NCBI GenBank assembly: GCA_037892935.1
Contig: JAYXKI010000012.1
Location: forward strand, 1,302,001-1,366,000
DNA from: Phlebopus portentosus
Taxonomy: Eukaryota; Basidiomycota; Agaricomycetes; Boletales; Boletinellaceae
Reading direction: 5' to 3'
DNA: 64,000 nt
Part shown: positions 43,206 through 54,473 of the stretch, in pieces
Layout of the letters: the number at the start of each line of letters is the position of its first letter
Numbering within the stretch: position 1 is the stretch's first letter
Program-made: the position numbers and the translations under genes
Notes under the pieces: model-generated
What the model saw: only the letters and a program-made list of their open reading frames with translations
Databases searched by the model: none
Told to the model about the DNA's origin: nothing

Positions 43206-44578
43206 ATGGTGTTCACGCGCAGTATGATGATCGAACGCGTCTCTCGGATCACTCAACCCGAGGCGGCCACCAAAGGCGAAACCGGAGCAAGAGCCATCGC
43301 ACAACAACCTGTTGTCTGCAACGTTGCAGACCAAGAGGGCGTCCCTACTCGAGTCCCTTTTAAGCGTATCAAAAGTGGAATCGAAAGCAACAAAGCCTTA
43401 AAATCTGCAAACGCCATAGACAACAATGCCGCTAAAGTTGTGGCTCGCGGTGTGGCCGGGGAGGTTTCAGCAGGTCGTGAATGGGAAGAAGGAAGGCGAC
43501 GTGAGTATGATCTTATCGATCATAGAAAGGCCTGACCCGATTATCTCTTTAAGCTAATTCCACAAACACAATTCAAGCCAGGTTCAAAACCGAACGTACT
43601 TCTGTCATCATTAGCTTTCGTCAGAAGCCGCTCTCGGACAATGAATCCGCATGTATGTGAATGTTATCGGTTTACCTTCGATCCATCCTAACTGTGCCAT
43701 TAGCAGTCCCTGAAGGATTAAACGAGCAAGACAGAGTCGGCAATAAACCTGAAAAAGGCTGCAGGACTCAAAGGAGAGGGATGGCGATCGATGTTGAGGA
43801 GCCGGAATACCCCGTTCTTCTCAGTCAAAGAAAGAGGGAAACAACGACCCGACCACAAAGGCTGAACGATTCGCTGCAAGTGTCTGAAGACAAGAAATTG
43901 AATGCCGTCTGCAGAGCAGAGAACGCCGATAAGAAAACGAGAAGGAAAGGTAAAGCAATGTGGCCCGCGGCTTCCAAGAACGCGTCAACTGGATCAAAAC
44001 GTCACCGAGATGAATCACGCGGTGACATTGACCTTCTGGCTACAAATTCAGCATCTTGCCGCCGAGTTCGTCAGAAATCTGACATACCTTCCAAGAGCAA
44101 TTCATATGACACGGGGAAGCAGACGCAGGCAAACACGGCACATCGAGCGGTAGGCGAACGGAGGGGACCAGTAGTACCTCGCGACGGTTCGAGGACTGCA
44201 GAAGCTTCACGAATACGTGTCGGCGATCTAAAACATGTCGCTTCAATGCCGATGGACATACGATGCTCGACACGGTTGGCTCATGGAACTGAGCCACTGT
44301 TTTTCGTCCAGGAGATAGTGACGGGTGGAACCACGCGTCCACGAGCCCTGCCCCCGAGTCCTCGCGTCAAAGATCCATTCAGGACAAAGCCTACCATGGA
44401 GAAAAACAGCATCGAAACATTCTCTCGTGATGCTTTAGATCTCGACTCGGCGGACTTCGTCAGGATTGGAGATCTGTCGTCACCTCCTGTCTCGGGACTC
44501 AGGCACACCTCGACAAGGCATTGGCATTTACGCATAGGCTCGGATGCCGCCTCTAAAGCTGGAGAGATGCACTGTTGA
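43206..44578 (+). CDS. Basic, probably disordered hypothetical protein
   Basis: Three exons: 43206-43500, 43578-43652, 43704-44578, 1245 nt, 414 aa. The 75-nt middle exon ('RFKTERTSVIISFRQKPL') links both flanking frames with standard splice sites. The protein begins 'MVFTRSMMIERVSRI' and is rich in Arg, Lys, Ser and Thr, with basic clusters such as 'KKTRRKGKAMW' and 'SKRHRDESRG', suggesting a nuclear location. No domain was recognised. It follows an F-box-like gene, as does the comparable protein at 47205. Confidence 0.5.
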
Positions 44579-45169
44579 GACAACTTTTCGTTAGCGACTG
44601 AAGGACTTTATGTGGTGGAGGCGTGGCTCACCGTTCGTCGGAACTGCGAACCCGAAGATATTCTGATCGATCGCTTCGTTTTTCATCCGGATTATTGTAT
44701 GACATTGTCTATCCCTGATTTCTGCACTTGCATGGAATGAAGGCTGGCTGATTGCGCTATTCCTGGTATAATTTCCCCTTCTTTGAGTCTTGCTGCTGCA
44801 ATCTTCATGACCGATGCGAATAACAGTCGAGCAAAAGTGGGTACGAATTTTGTCTTCCTGCTTCAGGGAAGGAGCCATGAGACATTTCCAGGCCAGTGTG
44901 TGAAGTAAGATTGCTGCTACGTAGAGAACAGATCGTCCTCGACAAGTTTTGCTATTTTTCAATAGGATGAGACGAGATTGAATTTGAAAAGTCGTCTATT
45001 CTAACGGTGAAGAAATTTCCTCACGTGCACGAAGTAAGTCGTGTGAGTAACTCACGAGTGGGTGGCTATGAATTGTCGCTTCTTCTGAACCCTTGAAGAC
45101 GGTAAGGAGTCGCCTTCCCGTTTTCTCCAGATACGCTCTGAATCGATTTACTTGGCCACTGTAAGTGAC
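44579..45169. other. Intergenic with CACGTG, no gene
   Basis: Upstream of the second intact F-box-like gene. A CACGTG palindrome is at 45022-45027, about 150 bases before the ATG. A minus-strand frame at 44591-44962 has no support. Confidence 0.45.
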
Positions 45170-46555
45170 ATGGATCGTTTACCATATGAGATCCTTTGCC
45201 ATATCTTCCTGAAAGCCCTGCCTACAAGCGACGCGACGCAAACGCAGGTGCATACGCAGACTGAATTTTCTGCTCTTTCGATTCGCGTACCTCTGTACAT
45301 ATCCCAGGTCTCGCAATCCTGGCGCAAAGTCTCTCTTTCGCTCGGAGGATTGTGGTCGCATCTATCTCTTATATTCGAGCAGAAGGATAGTCCGTGGAAG
45401 CGCAAAGCAGGCATTGAGATTTTCTATGCATGGCTGTCGAGGACAAACGGTTCCCCGATCAATTTTCAGATATATGTGTACCCTTTTGGGACTTACAATC
45501 AAGGATTGCAATGCGATATCGAGAAAGTCATCGTGACATTTCTGAAAGAGCAACGAAGGTGGAAGGATGTCGTTCTCGTATGGGAAGGTCATTGTCGGTC
45601 GAATGACTTGCCAGGCATAAATGCAGCCGAGATGCCACTGCTGTCGTCATTGTCCCTGACTTACGAGACGGACAATCCTTATGAAGACCCGTTGGCACTT
45701 ATCAATATATCGCGCTCTTCAGGACTGAAGAAACTGCACCTTCGAGGTCAGTTCGCTCTTGAGTACGGAGGGGAACCACTTTATGCGTTGGAGGAGATAA
45801 GCGAAGTGCACTTCTGGTTTCCATATTCCTGGACTGTTTCTCAAGCCAGAAATCTGCTGAAGATCAGCCCCAACCTGAAAGCATTCGTTATCCGGACTTA
45901 CACACCCGATCGCGATGCCCCTCGTCTGGCCAATGAAAATACTAGACTAGTTCATGGCCTTCAAAGTCTTTTTGTCGGCTATCGATACGACTCGGAGCAT
46001 TTTATGGATCAAGTCACACTGCCCTGCCTCGATTCGTTGCATTACAACGGCTCGCTGCCCTTGGACGGTGGAAGAAGCATGAGACTTCTCAAATTTTTCG
46101 AGAGGTCCCTTCCTGCACTGACATTGTTGGAGATTAACGTGGTTGGACTTGTCGATGAGTCACTGATTTCAATCCTTCGTCTTTTGCCCACTCTTTTGCA
46201 TCTTCGTATTGAAGATATGAACTTATCTCCTCAGGTTTTCCAAGAACTCACGGTTACCAGTCACTCTGGCGTAGCTTTGCTCTGCCCTAAACTGCAATCG
46301 TTCTATTACAAACCATGGATTTTCCACGATCGGAAGGAACGCTGGTATAACTCGTTCATCACGATGGTGAAATCGCGTTGCGAAGTCACGAAAACTTTCG
46401 AGCGCTCTGGCTCTCTGCTCGCGTCTGGGTCGACCACCGAGCTTAATACTTACAAAGATGGATGGGACGAAGCTCTTTTAAGACGGGAACATCGCTTTCC
46501 CTTCTTTCACGTTTTCGGAGAACAGTTCCCTCCCTTTCCATTTCGTCGTGAATGA
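45170..46555 (+). CDS. F-box-like protein with LRR-type C-terminus, paralog
   Basis: Intronless, 461 aa from ATG 45170 ('MDRLPYEILCHIFLKAL'). The F-box-like end is 'VSQSWRKVSLSLGGLWSHL', followed by the family block ('FYAWLSRTNGSPINFQI', 'EQRRWKDVVLVWEG'). The Leu-rich repeats include 'MPLLSSLSLTYE', 'LKKLHLRG', 'LPALTLLEINVVG' and 'LPTLLHLRIEDMNL'. Same architecture as 40280-41659 but clearly diverged in sequence. It should act as an SCF substrate adaptor (inference from family). Confidence 0.8.
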   Translation: MDRLPYEILCHIFLKALPTSDATQTQVHTQTEFSALSIRVPLYISQVSQSWRKVSLSLGGLWSHLSLIFEQKDSPWKRKAGIEIFYAWLSRTNGSPINFQIYVYPFGTYNQGLQCDIEKVIVTFLKEQRRWKDVVLVWEGHCRSNDLPGINAAEMPLLSSLSLTYETDNPYEDPLALINISRSSGLKKLHLRGQFALEYGGEPLYALEEISEVHFWFPYSWTVSQARNLLKISPNLKAFVIRTYTPDRDAPRLANENTRLVHGLQSLFVGYRYDSEHFMDQVTLPCLDSLHYNGSLPLDGGRSMRLLKFFERSLPALTLLEINVVGLVDESLISILRLLPTLLHLRIEDMNLSPQVFQELTVTSHSGVALLCPKLQSFYYKPWIFHDRKERWYNSFITMVKSRCEVTKTFERSGSLLASGSTTELNTYKDGWDEALLRREHRFPFFHVFGEQFPPFPFRRE

Positions 46556-47204
46556 GAATTGGGACGTCTAACGATGTAAGATGACCATCAGATGTTCTTT
46601 TCATAGTGAAGGTCCATAGATGAAAGTTCTTTTGTAATCCACAACTGTAGTACGCAATTTTAAGCAGCTTGCTTCCCCGACAGCCCGTTTATGTACTAAA
46701 TTTTCCTTTGGAACATCACAGCCTCCGATTTATATCGCGCAAGCTATATGTTAAACGAGTGATCTGCTTCAAAGAATACTGGGCTACGTCTATGTGTTTG
46801 CTACAGTAGCAGGTTCATAATAGCGTTTCCCGTCCGCATGCTCGGGGTCAAGAGATCTCAGCTTACTGCAATAATTCGTAATCAGGAGCACTCTTGCAGA
46901 AATCTGCCCATATTAGGAGGAGTGCTGAAAGTTAGAACGAACATTTCCCGCATGTAGTTTCGGAAATCACACTTGCGCTTACTAAATGAAGTTTTTGTAT
47001 AACACCCTCGTCATGGAAACGCGCAATTTGTCTTTGTCTCTAGATGCCTTTTGGCCACTCTATTGTTCGACCGGGCCACGTAACACTGACGAAATGTGAC
47101 GATAAATAACAGACAGTGTGCTTGTGGCTCCTTCAGAGTCCCGAGAGCCGCATTTGTCCATTCCCACAGTGGTGGCTCAGAGAATCCTTGGCCATATAAT
47201 AAGA
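46556..47204. other. Intergenic, no gene
   Basis: Between the F-box-like gene and the next hypothetical gene. No supported frame, RNA or repeat. Confidence 0.45.
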
Positions 47205-48439
47205 TGGACACCACGAAACATTGCACCATCCCAGAGGCGCTCGTTCAAATTTTACCTGTTCAGTCAGGTATTAGCGACGCAGGATTTACATATCTCACTG
47301 ATCACCATATGGACAGCAATTATATTACCGATCCGCACGACAAAGGTAGGCACTATGAACAATTACCATACGCACTACTGAGAGAGTTCTGCAGTGCGCT
47401 CCGAACAAAAAGAAGCCAGGAACAATTTTCGCATCGCAAGGGTCAGACGGCGCAAGAGAAGAGGTCTCCGGTTCACTCGGGTGAAGAACGAACGGGCTAA
47501 GAAGGCAAAGGCGAAGGCCGTTAAAGCGACTCGTTCAGGTGGCCCGGGAGAACACGTTGGCACGTCCAAATGCATTCGAGCGAAGGCGAAGAAATCATTA
47601 ATCAGCAGAAACACAGCCGCCTACAAGTGCAAAGAGGAATCGTCGGACAGTGCGATAGTGATCACACGAACGCTAAGGTCCCGAACTCTCGCAATCGCTG
47701 TTGAGAGAGCGACAAAGGCCAAAAGGTATCGGAGCCTAGCTCCAGAACCATCGGAAGGATTGATCCAAGCAGAGAGGGAGCGCGATAGGCTGCCATCTCC
47801 TCTCCTATTTGAAGATAATCCCATATCATCGGCTCATTTGGCCACGCCCAGACCAGGCGGTCAAATTCAAACGAAGGCAATACACCGCGAGCAACTAATG
47901 GTGGCGAGGAATGCGGGGTGGTGTCGGATAGGGAGGTGGGATCAACTAGCTGGATCGCTATGGAAGCGAATGAGCTAGATGGAGACACGAATCTGGGGAA
48001 TAACGATAGCGGATTGCAGCTTACGCCTCTACTAATGCCAATGGATCATGCCGACCCGCAAGAAATTATCATGAAAGAGCAGGAAGATCAACACGATCAC
48101 CATGGCACGAGTGCCGGGATTGACTTTTGCCAAAGCGAGATCAACATAGACGACCCAGCACCAGCGTACATAATTTGTGCGAGTCAGCAACGAGAATGTG
48201 TCAATAACGGAAGGCATGCGGGAAGAGGACACAGACGTACGAGGAACATGTTCTTCGACGACCCACGAGACGATAAATCTCCATCTTATTCGCCTGGGGA
48301 AGATCCCGCACCACTTCCTACCATCAGACTCTACGACAGGCGTCCATTCGTAAATCAGGCGCTGCAGAGCCACGAGACTACCATTATCCATGATAGAATC
48401 CACAGACCGGAAGACTCGCTCTATTGGTTCTCAGGCTAA
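47205..48439 (+). CDS. Hypothetical protein, basic middle and acidic end
   Basis: Exon 1 47205-47345, intron 47346-47394 (49 nt), exon 2 from 47395, and a last exon ending 48439. The second junction, around 47850-47975, is unresolved. Possible frame-keeping introns are a 107-nt GTCAAA...GGAAG or a 32-nt one, which is too short. The middle is strongly basic ('VRRRKRRGLRFTRVKNERAKK', split by Gly/Leu) and the end is acidic and His-rich. No domain was recognised; probably disordered and nuclear. Confidence 0.4.
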
Positions 48440-49522
48440 CCACACTGCGAGTGGACTCTTTCTCTCCCGGACGACATTCAGTTTTCAATGCACGATAAAT
48501 TCAGGATAATCGACATATCTAATGCAGTTTTCCAACGATAAGTTTTGTGTGATCATGCCATAGATCTACTGTAAATACATATAATATGTATATGCTCCCC
48601 GTGCTTTCCACACAGAGGGTCTCATGTTGTCCGTTCGTGTCGGTGGTGCTAGTCTAGTCAATATTTCAGCCTCAAGAATCACAGTCTCTCATTCGAAAGG
48701 GCAATCTGGCGCACAACATCAAGCAGGCAACGTGAAAGGCGGGTGTTGGTTATGTAATAACAATATGGGGGTCGGCAAATCCCAAGTTCAACGCGTGCGC
48801 GTGATTTTCGTCGGAGCTTCAAAATATCGCTATAATAGGCAATTCACGTAGATCGCAGTTACAACAATTTTACTTTCGACCATGCATGTACTGTACTTCT
48901 CCTCTTGCCAATACAACTCAAACCTGCAAATTATTTGGGTCCAAAATGAGTTTCTTTGCTCTTATTTCTCTTATTCTGCAAATTCTCAGGGAAATTCACA
49001 TGCTTCTCTTGATCTGCAGTAGCTTCTGTCTGGTAGAATAATTAAACATCCTGCAACCACATCATCAAAAATCTTGCTTTTTTTTACATATTCTCGCTAT
49101 ATCATGTCATAGAGACAGCTCTATGGAGCCAGAATTCTTGTTTATTGCCTCCAAGCTCAGATATTTATTTTATCTTTGAGAATTTTGCAAATTTTGAGAA
49201 ACAGAGACCATAGGATTGAAGACATACATGCAAAAGTAAAATCTACAAGTTTTCGTAGCAATCTATGGTGTGTGGAAATTATGATGTTGAGTTGAAGATG
49301 GAGGGCTTTTTGTTGTAAATTCTATTGAAACTCCGATGGCGGCAGATCCTGCCGGACTCGTGGGAACGCACGCAAGTCACTTGAGTGTTGCCGACCCCCA
49401 AACAATATAGTCTCTTGTAAAAGCTATGCACGTGACCGAATTCAAACAATGAACCGTCACGGTGATTGAGTGATGGGGTAGAATGCAGTTTCATCTAAGT
49501 ATCATGATCCTTGTCTTCAATC
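48440..49522. other. Intergenic, AT-rich, CACGTG near its end
   Basis: About 1.1 kb before RAM1. A CACGTG palindrome at 49429-49434 lies about 90 bases before the RAM1 start. No gene was recognised. Confidence 0.45.
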
Positions 49523-51284
49523 ATGTCCTTCAAGCACAGTAGCGAGGATGGATATCCGACTCCAACTTCAACGGAGCAAAGACGGTTAGAGATCATTCTG
49601 TCCCAGCACAGACCGCCGCCGGACCATCCAAAGCCAACTCTCCAGAAAAACGTACATATGCAATGGCTCGTTCGAAATTTCAGCCAAGGATTTCCGGAGA
49701 GATTCATCAGTCAGGATGCGAGTCAACCATGGCTGTTCTTTTGGACGCTTCAAGGATTCTACTTCATTGGTGCAGAACTCGATCCTCAAAACAAGCAACG
49801 GTATGCGTTTTTTTGGACGTACGGAGAAGACGCGGGGCTTAACTCGATGGAAGATGCATAGATACAATCATGGCGTGTCAACATTCCGATGGAGGTTTTG
49901 GGGGTGGACCAGGTCAATTTCCTCATCTATTGCCAACATATGCTGCCGTAAGTGCCCTCGCGTGCGTCGGTCGCCCTGGACCGGGAGGCGGTTGGGATCA
50001 GATTGATCGGTGAGTTGTATATCCTTCCCGGCACACTTCACAAGATTTCCCACTGATCTTCGCGATAGAGTAAAGCTGTACTCGTTCTTTATGTCTCTAA
50101 AACAGCCAGATGGGTCATTTCTTGTGTCCCGAGATTCTGAGGTCGACATTCGCGGAATCTATTGTCTTCTCTGCGTAGCGACTCTTTTGGACATGCTTAC
50201 TCCCGAGCTCGTCGCGGGAACGGCCAGCTTTGTTGCGTCATTACAAACATATGAAGGCGGATTCGCTAGTGCAAGTCATCCATATTACATCGCCGATCCA
50301 CCTTCCCTTGAAACACTTGCCGACTATCCAAGACCCGCGCTTGGAGAAGCCCATGGCGGATATACCTTCTGCGCGCTTGCCAGCTGGATTCTACTGCGTC
50401 CATTCCTAGATAAGATGGAACTGGAACGTGTTCCAGAGATAAATGTCAAGAATCTGACTCGGTGGCTGGCTCTGATGCAGGGCTCTGAGATCGAACTGGG
50501 CGGCTTCAAAGGTCGTACAAACAAGCTTGTCGACGTGTGTTACTCTTGGTGGGTTGGAGGTTGCTTTGCACTACTGCGATCTCTTGGGGTCGGTGTGCGT
50601 CATACCGTTCCTAGCCAGCAACAGGTTGACAACGAGGATGATGACGAGCAATGGTCTGATGTTGATGGTAACGAGCCGCTGTCCTCGCTGTGCGATTTTC
50701 TAACCGATTATACATCACAGATGATGTCTTCAATCGCTTCGCCATACAGGAATATATTTTTTATGCTGGACAGCATACGACCGGCGGACTGCGCGATAAA
50801 CCGCCGAAGTACGATTTTCTTCGTCGTAATATTTCCGCAACCGTTCATACTGGCTTCATTTAGAGTGGCTGACGCGTATCATACGTTATATGCACTTTCC
50901 GGACTGTCTACCGCGCAGCATTACACAGCCCCGTCCGATGAGGTTCGTGAAAGGCTACGTAAAGAATGGAAGCAGATCCACGGTATGTTACATGAGCTGT
51001 CTCGACGTGAACTCGGGCTCATCCTCGCCTTATGGATCCGTACCCAGATGACTCGCTTGATGAATGGCGCAAAGTCGCATATGTTGAAGCTCGCGCCTGG
51101 AAGGAGGAAGAAGCCGCCTCGATGTACATCAACGGTCCTGGTGACCGTCTGGTATGTAGCCACTATTCGTCCACTTCCGGAGCTTACATGCCTCGACCAG
51201 AACGCTGCGCACCCAGTATTTAATCTTACGATAACTCACGTCGGAAGGATCATGTCGCATTTCTATAAGCAAAATCAATCGTAG
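49523..51284 (+). CDS. RAM1: Protein farnesyltransferase beta subunit
   Basis: Seven exons: 49523-49800, 49854-50009, 50069-50667, 50721-50808, 50864-50982, 51048-51151, 51201-51284. They sum to 1428 nt, 475 aa. Barrel motifs are 'QPWLFFWTLQGFYF', 'QHSDGGFGGGPGQFPHLLPT', 'VGRPGPGGGWDQID', 'LKQPDGSFLVS', 'YEGGFASASHPYYIAD', 'ALGEAHGGYTFCALASW', 'LGGFKGRTNKLVDVCYSWW' and 'TTGGLRDKPPKVADAYHTLY'. Zinc ligands Asp300, Cys302 and His380 are present. With the shared alpha subunit it farnesylates CAAX proteins such as Ras and, in basidiomycetes, lipopeptide mating pheromones. An acidic insertion (NEDDDEQW) precedes intron 3. Confidence 0.93.
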
Positions 51285-51768
51285 ACGGAGTCGTGCATTG
51301 GAGTGTCTGTATTGTAAGCAAGTCGCTGCTCCCGCTAGCAGTATCTCAGTACCTTTTGGATCTCATACAGTGTGGCATAGAAAGATAAAGTGGAAAAAGT
51401 TACCGATCTCTGGACAGTGGACGGATATTTATAACCTATGCCCCGGATCTTCACATGCGACACGGCTCGTGGCTCGCTACTTTGACAAGGTTCAACCACA
51501 ATAAGGTTCGGAGAATTGGCAAATATATAACTTCATTCTATTGATAGATCGGAGCCGAACCACAAAACCCCAAGCCGAAATGAGTACAAGATTGATGAGA
51601 ACATATGCATTGAGGATCACAGGAAACTTAGTCGTCACGAGACGTTGTTTTGATAGAGGAAGCGTGGAAATAGAGCGGCACTGCGTTCGGGAGACAGGCA
51701 GGAAGTGGAGCTCTTGCGCACAGCGCAAAGAGATCGGGAATGATTGCCATCAAATTTCCGGTGTAGGT
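51285..51768. other. Convergent 3' intergenic region, no gene
   Basis: Between the RAM1 stop and the stop of the small minus-strand gene. Short frames here have no support. Confidence 0.45.
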
Positions 51769-52236
51769 CTATAGGTTGACAATGCTGCACCTTCCGGTTC
51801 TCTGGTAGTTAGCGAACGCGTTCGCAGCCTCTACGCGGATATGCTGCGCTAGGGTGGCCGCGTCGATGTGCACGATACCCCCATTATGAAGTCTATACAG
51901 GATATCAAACCACCAATAGCTGTCATTCTTCGGCGGAAGACCCGTGTCACCACCGCTCACGATTCTATCGATATGATTATCGAGCGAGCTGACGGATCTG
52001 AACTGGAGGCTTGAGAGCAAATTGACGAGATGCAAGACGAGCACTGGCGGAGGCTGGAGAAGCATCGGTTGTACGCCCAGTTTCTGCCTGCTCCTCAGAT
52101 CGCTTCCCGGATAATACAACGTGCCGACGGAAGTGGGATACTGGTTGCTCGCGTCGTTCGGACTCCCAGCCACGAAGAGGCGCCATTGATTTTGTGCGTC
52201 GACCAGGATGTAAACCGATCCGATGTAGAAGGACAT
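51769..52236 (-). CDS. Small uncharacterised protein (155 aa), W-L-F family
   Basis: Intronless, 155 aa from ATG 52236. It opens with 'FYIGSVYILVDAQNQWRLFV' and continues with 'GTLYYPGSDL' and 'VSSLDNHIDRIV'. It ends with 'YWWFDILYRLHNGGIVHIDA' and 'EAANAFANYQ'. The order of features (W-x-L-F, G-T-x-x-x, S-L-D-x-x-I, W-x-x-D-x-L-x-x-L-x-x-x-G) also fits the 225-aa protein at 62946-63620. I take both as members of a basidiomycete family of unknown function. A TATA box (TTTATAAAG) lies at about 52404-52412. No signal peptide. Confidence 0.55.
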   Translation of the reverse strand: MSFYIGSVYILVDAQNQWRLFVAGSPNDASNQYPTSVGTLYYPGSDLRSRQKLGVQPMLLQPPPVLVLHLVNLLSSLQFRSVSSLDNHIDRIVSGGDTGLPPKNDSYWWFDILYRLHNGGIVHIDAATLAQHIRVEAANAFANYQRTGRCSIVNL

Positions 52237-53395
52237 GCTGCAAGAATCGGAGCCTGATCTGTCCTAATAAGATAGTTCGGTTAATCATCAGATGAATAGT
52301 AAAGGACCCTTAAAACACCCACTGAATAAAGAAGCCGAGTGAGGATGAAGGTGGAAGGATGAAGAAGGACTATCTTGCTCTACCAGTGGCGAACTGCGCT
52401 TCTTTATAAATTACCCGACGTTGTGGCTAGCCATATGGCAGAGTGTGGCCGCAGTGGCCATTGAAAGGCCGAGAAAAAGGAAAAAGAAAACAGCGCGCAG
52501 CTTAACGGAAGCTCTTTGTGAATAGACGAGCGGACGGAGAGATGGACGTTATCTAGCTCGCTTGCTTTTGTATGCTGCGTGGACGATGCCTACTGCAGAA
52601 ACGTGTCGGGCGAGGCTTCGGTTCATGAACGCGTCTGTCTTGAGCCACACGGCGGGGCAAAGCAAGTTGCGTCGGTCACTCGTTGGCTTGACATGTAAGG
52701 GCACCTGCTGCCTGCGCATGTTCCTTTGTTCCTGTTTCGGAGATCCTCAGGAGAATCCTCTAGTGATTGCTACGACAAATTCAGTCAGCCATCAGCTGAA
52801 TCCGGTGGAACACGATATATTGAGGCAAGTTGCACTATCATCACCATGAAAGGGCATCACAAGACATGTCCTCTTTCATCACTAATCTCCGGTTTTCATG
52901 GTTATTGATATCTTCTGACCTAAGGTTTAGGTAAACCGCCGACTCTATATACAGTTCTCCAGCACAAAGGAATACTAAAATGTCGGGAACACCCCGAAGC
53001 GAGATGATTGCGAGAGAGCGACACTCTATTGTATTCGTGCTTTTGAATAGACAGGAACATCATGATTCCCCTTACGGCATGGCTCTCGAGGAACCATATG
53101 ACCTCGAAGTCCAGAACCGCAAGGCGCGCTAATTCCGCAGGATCTGGACCCGGAGGTTGTCTGTGAGATCCCGTTAATCGAGATTAGCTTTCAACATTCT
53201 CTTGAACTTCGATTTTAGAATACTCCATTAGTGCTGATTAACTGAAAGTTGGTACAGACTCTGCCTCGGCTCTCATCGATATCGACGAGGCGAACTTCTG
53301 CATATAAAGTCAAGAAAACAATAACGGGACCTTAGAACTGGCCGTGGGAAGCCATGTATGCACAAAAAAATTTCTCTCTCTCACACAGAGTCCGA
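52237..53395. other. Intergenic, no gene
   Basis: Upstream of the small minus-strand gene and downstream of lectin 5. Plus-strand frames at 52562-52908 lack support. Confidence 0.45.
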
Positions 53396-54267
53396 CTATT
53401 CAAAACCTTCCGCCACTATCAGCCCATTTCTCCTCGTCACTACCGTGGTCGTCGTAACTGTAGTAATAGTAGTCGTGGTTGTACTCGTAGTCGTTGTCTC
53501 GGGAGTGTTGGTTTCTGTAACAGTAGCCACTTCTGAGACCTTACGGTCTTTCTCCACACAGCGCTGAAGCTGCCACAACTGATGTCGAGCCCCAGAAATA
53601 TTCGACCAGAGGTTTACCTTGTCGTTCCCAATTGAGAAAAATATTGGAAACATAGAGAAGAAGAAAAGAGGCACCTTCGTTCCGGGAGTGGGATCTCCAT
53701 TGTCCAAATCGAATGAATAAGGCGTGTTTGGCCAAGAAATTCTTTCCGCCACAAAAAGAGCTCAGAACACAAAATAATAAGCACTGGATAAACATGATTA
53801 CCGAAATACATTATGGCCTTCTCCCGGCTGATTCTCGACCGCCCATGCAGCGGGATAGCTGTTCGCTATGACAGGAAAGCCGTCTCCGAGACCCTTTTCA
53901 ATATTCAGGTAGGCTCCTGAGTGCGCACTTCGAATGTACCAGCCATCTCCGAGGGTCCCGAATTCCCACTAGCAGTTGTCCATTCGAGGTTCATAATGAA
54001 TCATTCGGTGGATCGTCACTGCCAAAGCGTATAGCTTACCTGCTGGTTCTCGAACCCATGTCGCGGGAACCCGATTATACTCTTATTATCGCCACCGGAC
54101 AGGTCGATGACCGAGTCACTTCTGAGGTTCCGCATGACATATACGCCTGGCTCTAGCATTGATGAAATGCCGTTTGACACGATTTTACTTTCGGTGTTCT
54201 GTCCCATGCTAGATTGAGGAGGCGAAGGCGAGATGGTGTCGGAGCTCGACTTGGCTGAAAGTTGCAT
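53396..54267 (-). CDS. Ricin-B-type lectin-like protein 5 (isolated copy)
   Basis: Four exons: 54267-54040, 53968-53802, 53741-53675, 53617-53396. They sum to 684 nt, 227 aa. Motifs are 'LEPGVYVMRNLRSDSVIDLS', 'GDNKSIIGFPRHGFENQQ|WEF', 'GWYIRSAHSGAYLNIEKG', 'ISWPNTPYSFDLDNG' and 'VNLWSNISGARHQLWQLQRC'. The tail reads ETTTTSTTTTTITTVTTTTVV then TRRNG. Exon 3 is 67 nt as in all copies. Unlike the clustered copies it has a 36-residue polar N-terminal extension before 'MLEPGVY'. A TATA-like ATATAAAG is 30 bases upstream. Intact. It lies 23 kb from the other lectins. Confidence 0.75.
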
Positions 54268-54473
54268 TGGGAGTACGTAGATCCCGTAGTACGCTTCACT
54301 TTATATCACTGTGATGATGCCGTATGTCTTGCACAAGGCAAACGTATTAAATTCGCGAGGCCACCGCGAAGAAGACACGTGTTGTAGTCCGTGTATTCGA
54401 TTCTAGAAGCATCGTGTTTGAAGCGAAATCTAATCTTATCTAAAGATACATCAGTCATAGCGATACAAAAGCC

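Noticed and set aside
44591..44962. 123-aa minus-strand frame
   Set aside because: No start context, domain or homolog in the window.
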